A stretch of DNA of 10,463 bases from PGZG01 sp040235405 (GCA_040235405.1 JBECKT010000141.1:1-10463); one strand, 5' to 3'. Counted from the first letter of the stretch, positions 1 through 7,603 are shown. Notes: generated by a model from the sequence alone, not told the origin. Made by a program: numbers and translations.

Positions 1-392
1 TCAACATGCTGGCTGGTACGGATGCAGCCCGGATCATTGGCCAGCACCGCGTCCAGCAGCACCTGTTGCAGGTCTGCGCGATGGATATGCAAATAGGGTG
101 AATGAAAGTGCAGCGAAGCAAACCGCAGCAGCGCCGATTCCTGGCCGCTGCGCCAGTTGACGCTGCGGATGCCTTCCGGCAAGAAGCCCTTTGCCAGCAG
201 CGCCGGTTCCAGCCCCAGCTGGCGTAACACGGACATGGCGTTCGGGCTGAGCTGCAAGCCGGCGCCGATTTCCTTCAAGGCGTGGGATTGCTCCAGCACA
301 ATCGGTTTCAGCCCGCGCTGCTGCATCGCCAGCGCGCAGGTCAGGCCGGCAATGCCGGCGCCAACAATGATGACGGAAGGACGGGCGTCCAC
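1..392 (-). CDS. FAD-dependent monooxygenase, N-terminal part (gene continues past base 1)
   Basis: Only the first 130 codons are in the window. The protein opens with the dinucleotide-binding signature VGAGIAGL at about residues 10-17, followed by a QQRGLKPIVLEQ strand that should bind the FAD ribose. It continues with IGAGLQLSPNAM and HRADLQ near residue 109, both typical of the UbiH/salicylate-hydroxylase group of flavin aromatic hydroxylases. Members use NAD(P)H and O2 to hydroxylate aromatic or quinone-like substrates, but the substrate cannot be read from this fragment. The start is a GTG at 392. An in-frame TGA lies eight codons upstream and no ATG falls between, while a GGAG about 10 bases upstream is a reasonable ribosome-binding site. 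It lies on the same strand as the DUF1622 gene, 88 bases away, and probably has its own transcription. Family is confident; exact enzyme unknown. Confidence 0.85.
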   Translation of the reverse strand, partial: MDARPSVIIVGAGIAGLTCALAMQQRGLKPIVLEQSHALKEIGAGLQLSPNAMSVLRQLGLEPALLAKGFLPEGIRSVNWRSGQESALLRFASLHFHSPYLHIHRADLQQVLLDAVLANDPGCIRTSQHV

Positions 393-480
393 TTCAGGCA
401 GGCTCCGTGAAAGTCACATACTCTTTATACGCCGGATGTCAGCCTGATACACCGGGCGATACGGCTGAAATTGACTCCGA

Positions 481-846
481 TCAGTTTCCGCTCTGATCCG
501 GTGCGGCCTGCCAGGGCCAACGCCCGGTCAGTTCGACCTCCAGGGTAAAACTGAGGAAGGTCCGGATGGCGACCACGGCGGCGAGAATGCCGATCGATTC
601 CAGTGTCAGATCAACGGCTACAGTGTGAATAATATCGGCAGCGATCAGCAATTCCAGGCCGAGCAGAATACCTCTGCCCAGCTGCTGCCGGAATTCAATG
701 AACACTGCCTCAACCGGCAGGCGGCGTAACAACTGCCATGCTGCCCGAAACAGTGCATAGAAAGAAATCAGCACGATCAGGCTGATGCCAAGCGCTTCAA
801 TGGCACCGGCTGAGTACTCGGCAAATGGTGCAATCCAGTCAGACAT
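481..846 (-). CDS. DUF1622 family membrane protein
   Basis: This is a 121-residue hydrophobic protein. One membrane segment covers roughly residues 13-33 (IEALGISLIVLISFYALF), and further hydrophobic stretches cover about 60-75 and 83-98. The motif RQQLGRGILLGLELLIAADII followed by LTLESIGIL and IRTFLSFTLEVELTGRWPW is the characteristic core of the DUF1622 family of small bacterial inner-membrane proteins, whose function is not established. Length is normal for the family. The ATG at 846 has a weak GGATAGG-like sequence about 8 bases upstream. The gene starts just after the probable terminator of the tkt-gap-pgk-fba operon, so it is unlikely to belong to that operon except by read-through. 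Confidence 0.8.
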   Translation of the reverse strand: MSDWIAPFAEYSAGAIEALGISLIVLISFYALFRAAWQLLRRLPVEAVFIEFRQQLGRGILLGLELLIAADIIHTVAVDLTLESIGILAAVVAIRTFLSFTLEVELTGRWPWQAAPDQSGN

Positions 847-862
847 CGTTTGGCCTATCCGG

Positions 863-890
863 AAAATTGATAAAGCCGACGTAAGCCGGC
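863..890 (-). terminator. Probable rho-independent terminator after fba
   Basis: On the minus strand GCCGGC (890-885) pairs with GTCGGC (880-875) around a TTAC loop, with one G-U pair. The tail TTTATCAATTTT (874-863) follows directly. It sits 25 bases after the fba stop codon and before the DUF1622 start, which is where the end of the four-gene operon is expected. The stem is short, so partial read-through is possible. Confidence 0.5.
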
Positions 891-914
891 CCTCCTGCAG
901 CCTTCTCTCGGGGC

Positions 915-1979
915 TTACTTCACCCGCGGGTCCAGTTCACCCTTGCTGTAGCGGCCGGTCATGGCATCCAGCGACAGCACCTTGATCTTGCTGGCCTGGC
1001 CAGCGGTGCCGAAGGCTTCGTAGCGGGCCAGACAGATTTCCTTCATCGCCTTGGTGGCCACCGCCAGATATTTGCGCGGATCAAACTCGGTCTTGTTCTG
1101 CGCCAGGAAGCGACGGATGGCGCCGGTCGAGGCCAGACGCAGGTCGGTGTCGATGTTGACCTTGCGCACACCGTGCTTGATGCCCTGAACGATCTCTTCC
1201 ACCGGCACGCCGTAGGTTTCGCCGATCTCGCCGCCGAACTCGTTGATCACCTTCAGCCATTCCTGCGGCACGGAAGAAGAACCGTGCATAACCAGATGGG
1301 TATCCGGAATGCGGGCGTTGATGGCCTTGATGCGATCAATGGCAAGAATATCGCCAGTCGGCGGGCGGCTGAACTTGTAGGCGCCGTGGCTGGTGCCGAT
1401 GGCAATGGCCAGCGCATCGACCTTGGTTTTCTTGACGAAATCCGCGGCTTCTTCAGGGTCGGTCAGCAGCTGGCTGTGATCAAGCACGCCTTCGGCACCG
1501 ACGCCGTCTTCTTCACCGGCGGTGCCGGTTTCCAGTGAGCCGAGGCAGCCCAACTCACCTTCCACCGAGACGCCACAGGCGTGGGCAAAGTCGACCACGG
1601 TGCGGGTAACGCGGACGTTGTAATCGTAATCGGTCGGCGTCTTGCCATCTTCGCCGAGCGAGCCGTCCATCATCACCGAAGAAAAGCCGAGCTGGATCGA
1701 GCGCTGGCAAATCGCCGGGCTGGTACCGTGATCCTGATGCATCACCACCGGGATATGCGGGAATTCCTCAATCGCCGCCAGAATCAGATGGCGCAGAAAC
1801 GGCGCGCCGGCATATTTGCGCGCGCCGGCGCTGGCCTGCACGATCACCGGCGAGTCGGTCTGATCCGCCGCTTCCATGATGGCGCGCATCTGCTCCAGAT
1901 TGTTGACGTTGAAAGCCGGTACGCCGTAGCCGAATTCGGCCGCGTGGTCGAGCAGTTGGCGCATGCTGATCAGTGCCAT
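915..1979 (-). CDS. fba: Fructose-bisphosphate aldolase, class II (Calvin-cycle subtype)
   Basis: A 354-residue class II, metal-dependent aldolase that reversibly joins dihydroxyacetone phosphate and glyceraldehyde 3-phosphate into fructose 1,6-bisphosphate; it should act in the cytosol. The sequence shows VMHQDHG at 79-85 with the catalytic Asp83 and metal ligand His84, EGELG at 140-144, GTSHGAYKF at 195-203 with a second metal His198, HGSSSVP at 232-238 with His232, and the substrate-binding NIDTD at 275-279. The long insertion after GELG (ETGTAGEEDGVGAEG) and the overall length fit the Calvin-type subgroup common in proteobacteria. It is the last gene of the operon, 12 bases after pgk. The ATG at 1979 has GGGAG seven bases upstream. 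All key residues are present, so it should be active. Confidence 0.96.
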   Translation of the reverse strand: MALISMRQLLDHAAEFGYGVPAFNVNNLEQMRAIMEAADQTDSPVIVQASAGARKYAGAPFLRHLILAAIEEFPHIPVVMHQDHGTSPAICQRSIQLGFSSVMMDGSLGEDGKTPTDYDYNVRVTRTVVDFAHACGVSVEGELGCLGSLETGTAGEEDGVGAEGVLDHSQLLTDPEEAADFVKKTKVDALAIAIGTSHGAYKFSRPPTGDILAIDRIKAINARIPDTHLVMHGSSSVPQEWLKVINEFGGEIGETYGVPVEEIVQGIKHGVRKVNIDTDLRLASTGAIRRFLAQNKTEFDPRKYLAVATKAMKEICLARYEAFGTAGQASKIKVLSLDAMTGRYSKGELDPRVK

Positions 1980-1991
1980 GACAAGGCTCCC

Positions 1992-3152
1992 TTATTGACC
2001 GCGTGTTTCAAGAATGGCCACCGCCGGCAACACCTTGCCTTCGAGAAACTCGAGGAAGGCGCCACCACCGGTGGAGATATAAGACACTTTATCGCTAATA
2101 CCGTACTTGTCTACCGCTGCCAGCGTGTCACCGCCGCCGGCGATCGAGAAGGCATCGCTGTCGGCAATGGCTTCGGCCAGCTCTCGGGTGCCGTTGCCGA
2201 ACTGGTCAAACTCGAACACGCCGACCGGGCCATTCCAGACAATAGTGCGCGCTTCTTTCATCAGCGCGGCAAAAACGTGGGCGGTTTTCGGGCCGACATC
2301 GAGAATCATGTCGTCATCGGCAACGTCATCGACATTCTTCACCGTCGCCGTGGCGCTGGCGGCGAACTCCTTCGCTACCACCACATCCACCGGCAGCGGA
2401 ATCTGTACCTTCACGGCAATACGTTTGGCGGATTCGAGCAGGTCCGGTTCATACAGCGACTTGCCCACCGGCTTGCCGGCAGCGGCGAGGAAGGTGTTGG
2501 CAATACCGCCACCGACAATCAGCTGGTCAACCTTGTCGGCCAGCGATTCGAGCAGTTCCAGCTTGGTCGATACTTTCGAGCCGGCAACAATGGCTACCAG
2601 CGGCTTCTCCGGTTTGTCGAGGGCACGGCCGAGTGCATCCAGCTCTCCGGACAGCAGCGGGCCAGCGCAGGCAATCGGCGCGAACTTCGCCACACCGTGA
2701 GTAGAAGCCTGGGCGCGGTGGGCAGTGCCGAAGGCGTCCATGACAAACACGTCGCACAGCGCGGCGTATTGTTTGGACAGCTCTTCGTTATCTTTCTTCT
2801 CGCCCTTGTTGAAGCGAACATTTTCAAACAGCACTACTTCGCCTTCAGCCACCTCAACACCGCCGAGGTAATCACGGATCAGGCGCACTTCACGGCCGAG
2901 CAGTTTGCCGAGGTGATCGGCCACCGGGCGCAGCGAGGCGTCATCATCAAACACGCCTTCTTCCGGACGGCCGAGGTGCGACATCAGCATCACCCGGGCG
3001 CCGGCTTGCATGGCGTGACGAATGGTCGGCAGGGACGCCTGAATACGGATATCCGAGGTCACACGGCCGTCTTTCACCGGCACGTTGAGATCTTCACGAA
3101 TCAGGACGCGCTTGCCTTTCAGGTCCAGATCAGTCATCCGCAGGATGGTCAT
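1992..3152 (-). CDS. pgk: Phosphoglycerate kinase
   Basis: A 386-residue cytosolic kinase that interconverts 1,3-bisphosphoglycerate plus ADP with 3-phosphoglycerate plus ATP. The N-terminal domain carries the family signature KRVLIREDLNVP at about 14-25, the substrate-binding SHLGRPEEG near 59-67, and FENVRFNKGE near 108. The C-terminal nucleotide domain has VAGSKVSTKLELL, NGPVGVFEFDQFGNGT and the GGGDTLAAVDKYG/STGGGAFLEFLEGK pair that contacts the nucleotide phosphates. Length is typical. Start ATG at 3152 has GAGG seven bases upstream. It follows gap by 13 bases and precedes fba by 12, so the three genes are translated from one message. Nothing unusual is seen. Confidence 0.97.
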   Translation of the reverse strand: MTILRMTDLDLKGKRVLIREDLNVPVKDGRVTSDIRIQASLPTIRHAMQAGARVMLMSHLGRPEEGVFDDDASLRPVADHLGKLLGREVRLIRDYLGGVEVAEGEVVLFENVRFNKGEKKDNEELSKQYAALCDVFVMDAFGTAHRAQASTHGVAKFAPIACAGPLLSGELDALGRALDKPEKPLVAIVAGSKVSTKLELLESLADKVDQLIVGGGIANTFLAAAGKPVGKSLYEPDLLESAKRIAVKVQIPLPVDVVVAKEFAASATATVKNVDDVADDDMILDVGPKTAHVFAALMKEARTIVWNGPVGVFEFDQFGNGTRELAEAIADSDAFSIAGGGDTLAAVDKYGISDKVSYISTGGGAFLEFLEGKVLPAVAILETRGQ

Positions 3153-3165
3153 GGTGTGTCCTCAA

Positions 3166-4194
3166 TTACGAATCAAGTGTTGTGTGATTGTTGTGTGCCA
3201 GAGCATCGACCAGATCCAGCAATCGGTTGGCGTAGCCCCATTCGTTGTCATACCAGGCGACGATATGCACCAGATCGCCCTGAATCCGGGTTTGCGTGGC
3301 GTCGTAAATCGCCGACTCCGGACGATGATTGAAATCACTGCTCACCAGTTGCTCGGTGTTGTAACCGAACAGCTCCGGATGATTTTCGCTGGCGGTTTCA
3401 AACAGCTGATCAATTTCGGCCACGGTCGGCGTGCGCCGCAACGCCAGCGTCAGATCGACCATGGCCACATTCAGTGTCGGCACCCGAATCGAATCGCCGC
3501 TGATCCGGCCGGCCAGTTGCGGCAACACTTTCTGCACCGCGCCGATGGCACTGGACGTGGTCGGCACAATATTTTGCGCCGCTGCCCTGCCCCGACGCGG
3601 GTCGCGATGGACATGATCCAGCAGCGACTGATCCGAGGTGTAGGCATGGATCTCTTTCATCAACACCTGTTCCACGCCGTACTCGCGATCCAGCAAGGCC
3701 AGCAGCGGGGCAATACATTGGGTCGTGCAGGAGGTGGCGGACAGCACCCGGTCGTTATCCTGCAGCGCCTCGTGATTGACGCCCCACACCATCAGCGCAT
3801 CGGCATGATCAAACGGCACGGCGCCGATCATCACCCGGTCGGCGCCGGCACGCAGATGTTCCGAGGCATCTTTATGGCTGCGAAACTCGCCGGTACATTC
3901 CAGCACCAGATCGACGCCCATCTGTTTCCACGGCAGCCGCGCCGGATCCGGTTCGTGCAGCAATTGCGGCGCGTGATTGCCGACCCGCAGGCGGCCATTC
4001 ACCAGTTCAACCTGCTCCAGAAACACGCCATGGGCGGTATCGTATTTGGTCAGGTACAAAAGATCTTCTGCAGAGCCGAGATCATTGATCGCCACCAGGG
4101 CAAACGGTGCCACCCAGCCGCTCGCTTCGCGCTCGACCAGAGCACGAACAAAAGAGCGGCCGATGCGGCCATAGCCATTCAGGGCGATTTTCAC
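3166..4194 (-). CDS. gap: Type I glyceraldehyde-3-phosphate dehydrogenase (or erythrose-4-phosphate dehydrogenase)
   Basis: A 342-residue NAD-dependent phosphorylating dehydrogenase. The Rossmann motif NGYGRIGR is at 6-13, the catalytic Cys156 in SCTTQC, the partner His183 in IHAYTSDQ, the phosphate-binding RGRAAAQNIVPTT at 201-213, RVPTLNV at 237-243 and the C-terminal YDNEWGY at 315-321. HAYTSDQ and NIVPTT look more like GAPDH than like E. coli Epd, but the tkt-X-pgk-fba position is also where epd is found, and reading alone cannot exclude erythrose-4-phosphate as substrate. An oddity is SCTTQ where almost all relatives have SCTTN, preceded by Thr instead of the usual Ala. Start is GTG at 4194, one base after the tkt stop, which suggests translational coupling; a purine-rich AGAGGA lies in the tkt end. 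Confidence 0.88.
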   Translation of the reverse strand: MKIALNGYGRIGRSFVRALVEREASGWVAPFALVAINDLGSAEDLLYLTKYDTAHGVFLEQVELVNGRLRVGNHAPQLLHEPDPARLPWKQMGVDLVLECTGEFRSHKDASEHLRAGADRVMIGAVPFDHADALMVWGVNHEALQDNDRVLSATSCTTQCIAPLLALLDREYGVEQVLMKEIHAYTSDQSLLDHVHRDPRRGRAAAQNIVPTTSSAIGAVQKVLPQLAGRISGDSIRVPTLNVAMVDLTLALRRTPTVAEIDQLFETASENHPELFGYNTEQLVSSDFNHRPESAIYDATQTRIQGDLVHIVAWYDNEWGYANRLLDLVDALAHNNHTTLDS

Positions 4195-4195
4195 G

Positions 4196-6220
4196 TCAGA
4201 TCAGTTCCTCTACGGCACTGGCAACAGCGTCCGCGGTGATACCGAAATGTTTGAACAGGGCCGGCGCCGGCGCCGAAGCACCGAAGGTGCTCATGCCGAT
4301 AATGCGGCCATCGAGACCAACGAAGCGGTACCAGTAATCCTTGATGCCCGCTTCCACGGCAACGCGATTGCGCACGGCGGACGGCAGCACTGTTTCCTGC
4401 CAGCTTTGATCCTGCGCCAGAAACTCTTCTACACACGGCATCGACACCACGCGCACATTCTTGCCTCTTGTGCCATCGGGTCGAGGGGCGCCCAGTTTCT
4501 CGGCGGCCTGCATGGCGATTTCCACTTCAGAACCGGTGGCAATAATGATCGCCTCCGGCGTGCCGCTGCCGGTTTGTGCCAGCACATAACCACCACGGGC
4601 AATCTCGGCCAGCTGCGCATCATCGCGTTTCATGCACGGCAGGTTCTGACGGCTGAACACCAGCGCACTGGGGCCATCGGTGCGCAGAATCGCCTGCTTC
4701 CAGGACACTGCCGATTCCACCGTGTCACACGGGCGCCAGGTGCGCATGTTCGGGGTCATGCGCAGGCTGGCCAGCTGTTCAATCGGCTGGTGGGTCGGGC
4801 CGTCTTCGCCCAGACCAATCGAGTCGTGGGTGTAAACCAGAATATTCGGCTGGCCCATCAGCGCCGCCATGCGCACGGCGTTGCGCGCGTATTCCATAAA
4901 CACCAGGAAGGTGCCGCCATACGGACGCATGCCGCCGTGCAGCACCATGCCGTTCATAATCGCGGTCATGCCGAACTCGCGCACGCCGTAATGAATGTAG
5001 TTGCCGTTGGCATCTTCACCGGTGATCGACTTGCAGCCTTTCCAGACGGTGTTGTTGGAACCGCCCAGGTCAGCAGAGCCGCCAGTCAGTTCCGGCAGCA
5101 GCGGGCCGAACGCATCCAGCGTGTTCTGGCTGGCCTTGCGGGTGGCAACCTTTTCCATTTTTTCCTGACAGGCTTTAACAAAGGCATCCGCCTTGTCAGC
5201 AAAATCCGCCGGCAGTTCACCGGCCAGACGACGCCGCAGCTCGGCGCCTTCGGCCGGGAACTTTGCCTGATAGGCATCCATCAGTTTGTTCCACTCGGCT
5301 TCAGCAGCATCGCCAGCCTCGCGGGCATTCCAGTCAGCGTAAATGTCGGCAGGGATTTCAAACGGGCCGTGTTTCCAGCCAAGGGTTTCGCGCGCCAGGG
5401 CAATTTCGTCGGCACCTAGCGGTGCGCCGTGACACTCTTCCTTGCCCTGCTTGTTCGGGCTGCCGAAACCGATCACCGTGCGGCAGCAGATCAGCGTCGG
5501 CTGTGAGGTGTTGGCGCGCGCGGTTTCCAGCGCGATGCGCACTTCTTCGGCATCGTGGCCATCCACATGCGGAATTACCTGCCAGCCATACGCGCGGAAA
5601 CGCTCGACGGTGTCGTCGGTAAACCAGCCTTCCACTTCGCCGTCGATGGAAATGCCGTTGTCGTCATAAAAGGCAATCAGCTTGCCAAGGCCAAGCGTGC
5701 CGGCCAGCGATGAGGCTTCGTGGGAAATGCCTTCCATCATGCAGCCATCGCCGAGGAAGGTGTAGGTGTGGTGATCCACCACCGGAAAACCATCGCGATT
5801 AAAACGCGCGGCCAGCATTTTTTCGGCCAGCGCCATGCCGACCGCATTGGCAAGGCCCTGACCGAGCGGGCCAGTGGTGGTTTCCACGCCGGGGCATTCA
5901 TGGTGTTCCGGGTGACCGGCGGTGGGGCTGTGCAACTGGCGGAAATTTTTCAGATCAGCAATGGAGAGGTCGTAACCAGTGAGATGCAGCAGGCTGTAAA
6001 TCAGCATCGAGCCGTGGCCGTTCGACAAAACAAAACGATCGCGATTGGCCCAGTTCGGGTTGCCCGGATTGTGCCGCAGAAAACCGCGCCACAGCACCTC
6101 GGCAATATCCGCCATGCCCATCGGCGCACCCGGATGACCGGAGTTGGCTTGCTGAACGGCATCCATACTCAGCGCCCGGATGGCGTTGGCAAGTTCACGG
6201 GATCGGGTAACAGCGGTCAT
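4196..6220 (-). CDS. tkt: Transketolase
   Basis: A 674-residue thiamine-diphosphate enzyme that moves two-carbon ketol units between sugar phosphates in the non-oxidative pentose phosphate and Calvin pathways; cytosolic homodimer. The N-terminal domain has SGHPGAPMGMADIAEVLW at 27-44, the GPLGQGLANAVGMALAE segment, and the cofactor/metal motif GDGCMMEGISHEA ending in DDN about 30 residues on. The middle domain has GGSADLGGSN, GVREFGM and MRPYGGTFLVFMEYAR, and the transketolase signature GEDGPTHQPIEQLASLR. The frame is open 40 codons upstream of the chosen ATG, but AGGAG seven bases before 6220 and the MTAVTRSRELANAIR opening match the family. First gene of the operon; the next starts one base after its stop. 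Confidence 0.96.
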   Translation of the reverse strand: MTAVTRSRELANAIRALSMDAVQQANSGHPGAPMGMADIAEVLWRGFLRHNPGNPNWANRDRFVLSNGHGSMLIYSLLHLTGYDLSIADLKNFRQLHSPTAGHPEHHECPGVETTTGPLGQGLANAVGMALAEKMLAARFNRDGFPVVDHHTYTFLGDGCMMEGISHEASSLAGTLGLGKLIAFYDDNGISIDGEVEGWFTDDTVERFRAYGWQVIPHVDGHDAEEVRIALETARANTSQPTLICCRTVIGFGSPNKQGKEECHGAPLGADEIALARETLGWKHGPFEIPADIYADWNAREAGDAAEAEWNKLMDAYQAKFPAEGAELRRRLAGELPADFADKADAFVKACQEKMEKVATRKASQNTLDAFGPLLPELTGGSADLGGSNNTVWKGCKSITGEDANGNYIHYGVREFGMTAIMNGMVLHGGMRPYGGTFLVFMEYARNAVRMAALMGQPNILVYTHDSIGLGEDGPTHQPIEQLASLRMTPNMRTWRPCDTVESAVSWKQAILRTDGPSALVFSRQNLPCMKRDDAQLAEIARGGYVLAQTGSGTPEAIIIATGSEVEIAMQAAEKLGAPRPDGTRGKNVRVVSMPCVEEFLAQDQSWQETVLPSAVRNRVAVEAGIKDYWYRFVGLDGRIIGMSTFGASAPAPALFKHFGITADAVASAVEELI

Positions 6221-6272
6221 CAAACACTCCTGCTGGCTGGGCGGTCCCGGAGGGGGCCTGAAATGGGGCGCT

Positions 6273-6301
6273 ATTGTCGTTGATGGCGGGGTGTTGGGCA
6301 A
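6273..6301 (-). promoter_or_regulatory. Candidate sigma-70 promoter of the tkt operon
   Basis: On the minus strand TTGCCC (6301-6296) and GACAAT (6278-6273) are separated by exactly 17 bases. Each box matches the consensus at four of six positions. Transcription would begin near 6266 and give a leader of about 45 bases before the tkt ATG. It is the best candidate seen by eye between tkt and the divergent gene, but the match is modest. Confidence 0.3.
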
Positions 6302-6389
6302 ACCCTGAGCAGGCCGAGGCAGAGGAAAATGTCTCAGCATCAGGGCATGGCCAAACCATGGTCTCGGTATCGGCTTGTGGCCGGAATCA

Positions 6390-6475
6390 AGTATTTATAT
6401 ATATGGACTTATTGTTTGTAATGGTCTATTTATATATAGACTACTAGCCGCGATTGGTCTGTATATATATAGACC
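6390..6475 (+). repeat. Three phased AT-rich palindromic repeats, probable operators
   Basis: Three 20-base units begin at 6390, 6423 and 6456, an exact 33-base period. The third, GGTCTGTATATATATAGACC, is nearly a perfect palindrome. The second, GGTCTATTTATATATAGACT, differs at a few positions, and the first, AGTATTTATATATATGGACT, is the most degenerate. The last unit ends 10 bases before the start codon of the Xre-type regulator and touches its ribosome-binding site. A phased array of dyads directly before the gene for a helix-turn-helix protein is the usual layout of autorepression. That this protein binds here is inference. The 13-base spacers between units are not conserved, so only the dyads look selected. 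Confidence 0.7.
6412..6440 (+). promoter_or_regulatory. Candidate promoter of the mobile mystery A/B module
   Basis: TTGTTT (6412-6417) and TATAGA (6435-6440) are 17 bases apart, and the second box lies inside the middle palindromic repeat. Binding of a repressor to the repeats would cover it. The AT-rich repeats offer several other -10-like sequences, so the exact box is uncertain. Confidence 0.35.
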
Positions 6476-6485
6476 AGAGGTCGAT

Positions 6486-6941
6486 ATGAAGATGAAAGAT
6501 GTAGTTGTCTCGCAAGCTCGAGACATCGCCAACCAGAGCATGTCCATCAGTATCCCCCGGCCGCCGAAGGGCTGGATATACACCCTGCGAACCGCGCTGG
6601 GCATGACTGGTGCCCAGTTGGGCGAGCGGCTGGGGGTAAAGAAGGGCCGGATATCGCAGATGGAAGCCATGGAAAGCCAGGGCCGGATTACCGTGCAACA
6701 GCTGGCCCGTGCCGCGGATGCGATGCAGTGTGACCTTGTTATAGCCTTTCGTCCTCGCCAGCCGGTCGACCAGATCGTCGCCCGGCAGGCCAGAAAAAAG
6801 GCGCTGGCTGTGGCATCAGAAACCCAGGCGCATATGGCGCTGGAAGCACAGGCCCTGGACAAGCGCACCTTTGAGCGGGAAGTGGAGCGACTTGCGGAGG
6901 AGTTCCAGCGAACCCTGCCCGGCGACTTGTGGGATGAGTAA
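6486..6941 (+). CDS. Mobile mystery protein A-like transcriptional regulator (Xre-type helix-turn-helix)
   Basis: A 151-residue protein. After a short N-terminal arm comes PPKGWIYTLRTALGMT (27-41), then a helix-turn-helix: AQLGERLGVKKGRISQMEA at 43-61, followed by ITVQQLARAADAMQCDLVIAFRP at 68-90. The C-terminal part is a charged helical tail ending in LPGDLWDE. This order (GW..LR.ALGMT, HTH, ALGC-LV-A-P, tail ending in LWD) matches the family named mobile mystery protein A, which is almost always encoded just before a Fic-domain protein B. Its likely job is DNA binding and control of the pair, as an antitoxin-like partner; that role is inferred. ATG 6486 has AGAGG seven bases upstream; an in-frame ATG two codons later is possible. 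The stop overlaps the next start (TAATG). Confidence 0.85.
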   Translation: MKMKDVVVSQARDIANQSMSISIPRPPKGWIYTLRTALGMTGAQLGERLGVKKGRISQMEAMESQGRITVQQLARAADAMQCDLVIAFRPRQPVDQIVARQARKKALAVASETQAHMALEAQALDKRTFEREVERLAEEFQRTLPGDLWDE

Positions 6942-7366
6942 TGGAAAGTTTTGACGCGCCCTACGGGGCCACACCGCTGGACCCCTCCGAGCTTGAAGGA
7001 TTGAAGTTCAAGAACATCGCCATTGATCCCCTCCATATTCCGGTGGAAATCAGAAAGCTGCTGGATGACGCCAGGTACTGGATTGAGAACCAAACATACA
7101 ACCGCATCGAACTGGCTGCCCGCCTGCACCACCGGCTGGTAAGGATTCATCCTTTCCCCAACGGCAACGGACGAATCGCCCGGCTTTTTACCAATGCCGT
7201 GCTGGTTAATGAGATGAAAGAGAAGCCTCTGGTGTGGAGTGCAGGAAAACTCCATGTGATTCCAGATAACGAGGAGCGGCGATCATACATTGACGCCCTG
7301 CGGGCAGCTGATGCAGGTGATATGCAACCGCTTATTGACTACCTGGCAGTCAGAAACCCGGCCTGA
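6941..7366 (+). CDS. Mobile mystery protein B-like Fic-domain protein, with apparent internal deletion
   Basis: A 141-residue protein with a complete Fic catalytic motif HPFPNGNGRIAR at 70-81. Fic enzymes use the motif His to transfer AMP or another nucleotide moiety to a target protein; no target is known here. The opening GATPLDPSELEGL (9-21) and the stretch IPVEIRKLLDDARYWIENQTY (33-53) match family B closely. Family members of about 190-200 residues carry roughly 60 residues between these blocks, with the LHRxMFxxVWxWAGxFR segment. Here GLK runs straight into FKNIAID, as if that part had been removed in frame. A TTGAAG direct repeat (6993-6998 and 7001-7006) sits at the join. The missing helices belong to the Fic core, so catalytic activity is doubtful although the frame is intact. 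Start overlaps the upstream stop by one base, implying coupled translation. Confidence 0.8.
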   Translation: MESFDAPYGATPLDPSELEGLKFKNIAIDPLHIPVEIRKLLDDARYWIENQTYNRIELAARLHHRLVRIHPFPNGNGRIARLFTNAVLVNEMKEKPLVWSAGKLHVIPDNEERRSYIDALRAADAGDMQPLIDYLAVRNPA

Positions 7367-7542
7367 TATTTGTAGGGGGGCAAGAACGGAATGCGTCAGG
7401 CTGTTACAACGACCGAGCAAGTATCCCTCGCTACGGCCTGTTGCTATCAGCCCGCCTGACCGAGATCAGCCGGATGCAGCTGTTGAGTGTAAATTATTCT
7501 CTTTCTACTCAAAGTCCCGAGTTAAGGCATGCCGCTTTAGTC

Positions 7543-7559
7543 TTGATAACAGTTATCAA
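7543..7559 (+). promoter_or_regulatory. Perfect palindrome upstream of the parDE-like pair, probable operator
   Basis: TTGATAAC and GTTATCAA form a perfect 8-base inverted repeat around a single A, 44 bases before the antitoxin start codon. ParD-type ribbon-helix-helix proteins, alone or with ParE, repress their own promoter through such dyads; use of this site is inferred. The rest of 7367-7603 holds no gene that I can support. Confidence 0.5.
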
Positions 7560-7603
7560 ACAGAGGCAAGATTGAGCCATCTATTTATGCGGGAGAGCCG
7601 CCA

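Noticed and set aside
1581..3332. A 583-codon open frame on the plus strand across fba and pgk
   Set aside because: It is antisense to two well-supported enzymes. High GC in their third codon positions opens the opposite frame, and the translation is rich in His/Arg/Gly without any family pattern.
3085..5419. Long plus-strand frames opposite gap and tkt (3085-4239 and 4247-5419)
   Set aside because: Same shadow effect as above; no ribosome-binding sites and no recognisable domains.
6390..6475. Short CRISPR array or plasmid iterons
   Set aside because: Only three units, which are palindromic and of decreasing quality, with 13-base spacers. No cas or replication-initiator gene is nearby. An operator array fits better.
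6395..7255. A 286-codon minus-strand frame across the mobile mystery pair
   Set aside because: It is antisense to two genes with clear family matches and a coupled start/stop; its own translation shows no domain.
7367..7603. Possible gene in the gap between the Fic gene and parD, including a 22-codon ORF from 7391 and a longer startless frame
   Set aside because: No start with a ribosome-binding site, no recognisable protein pattern, and the region contains the parD control palindrome.
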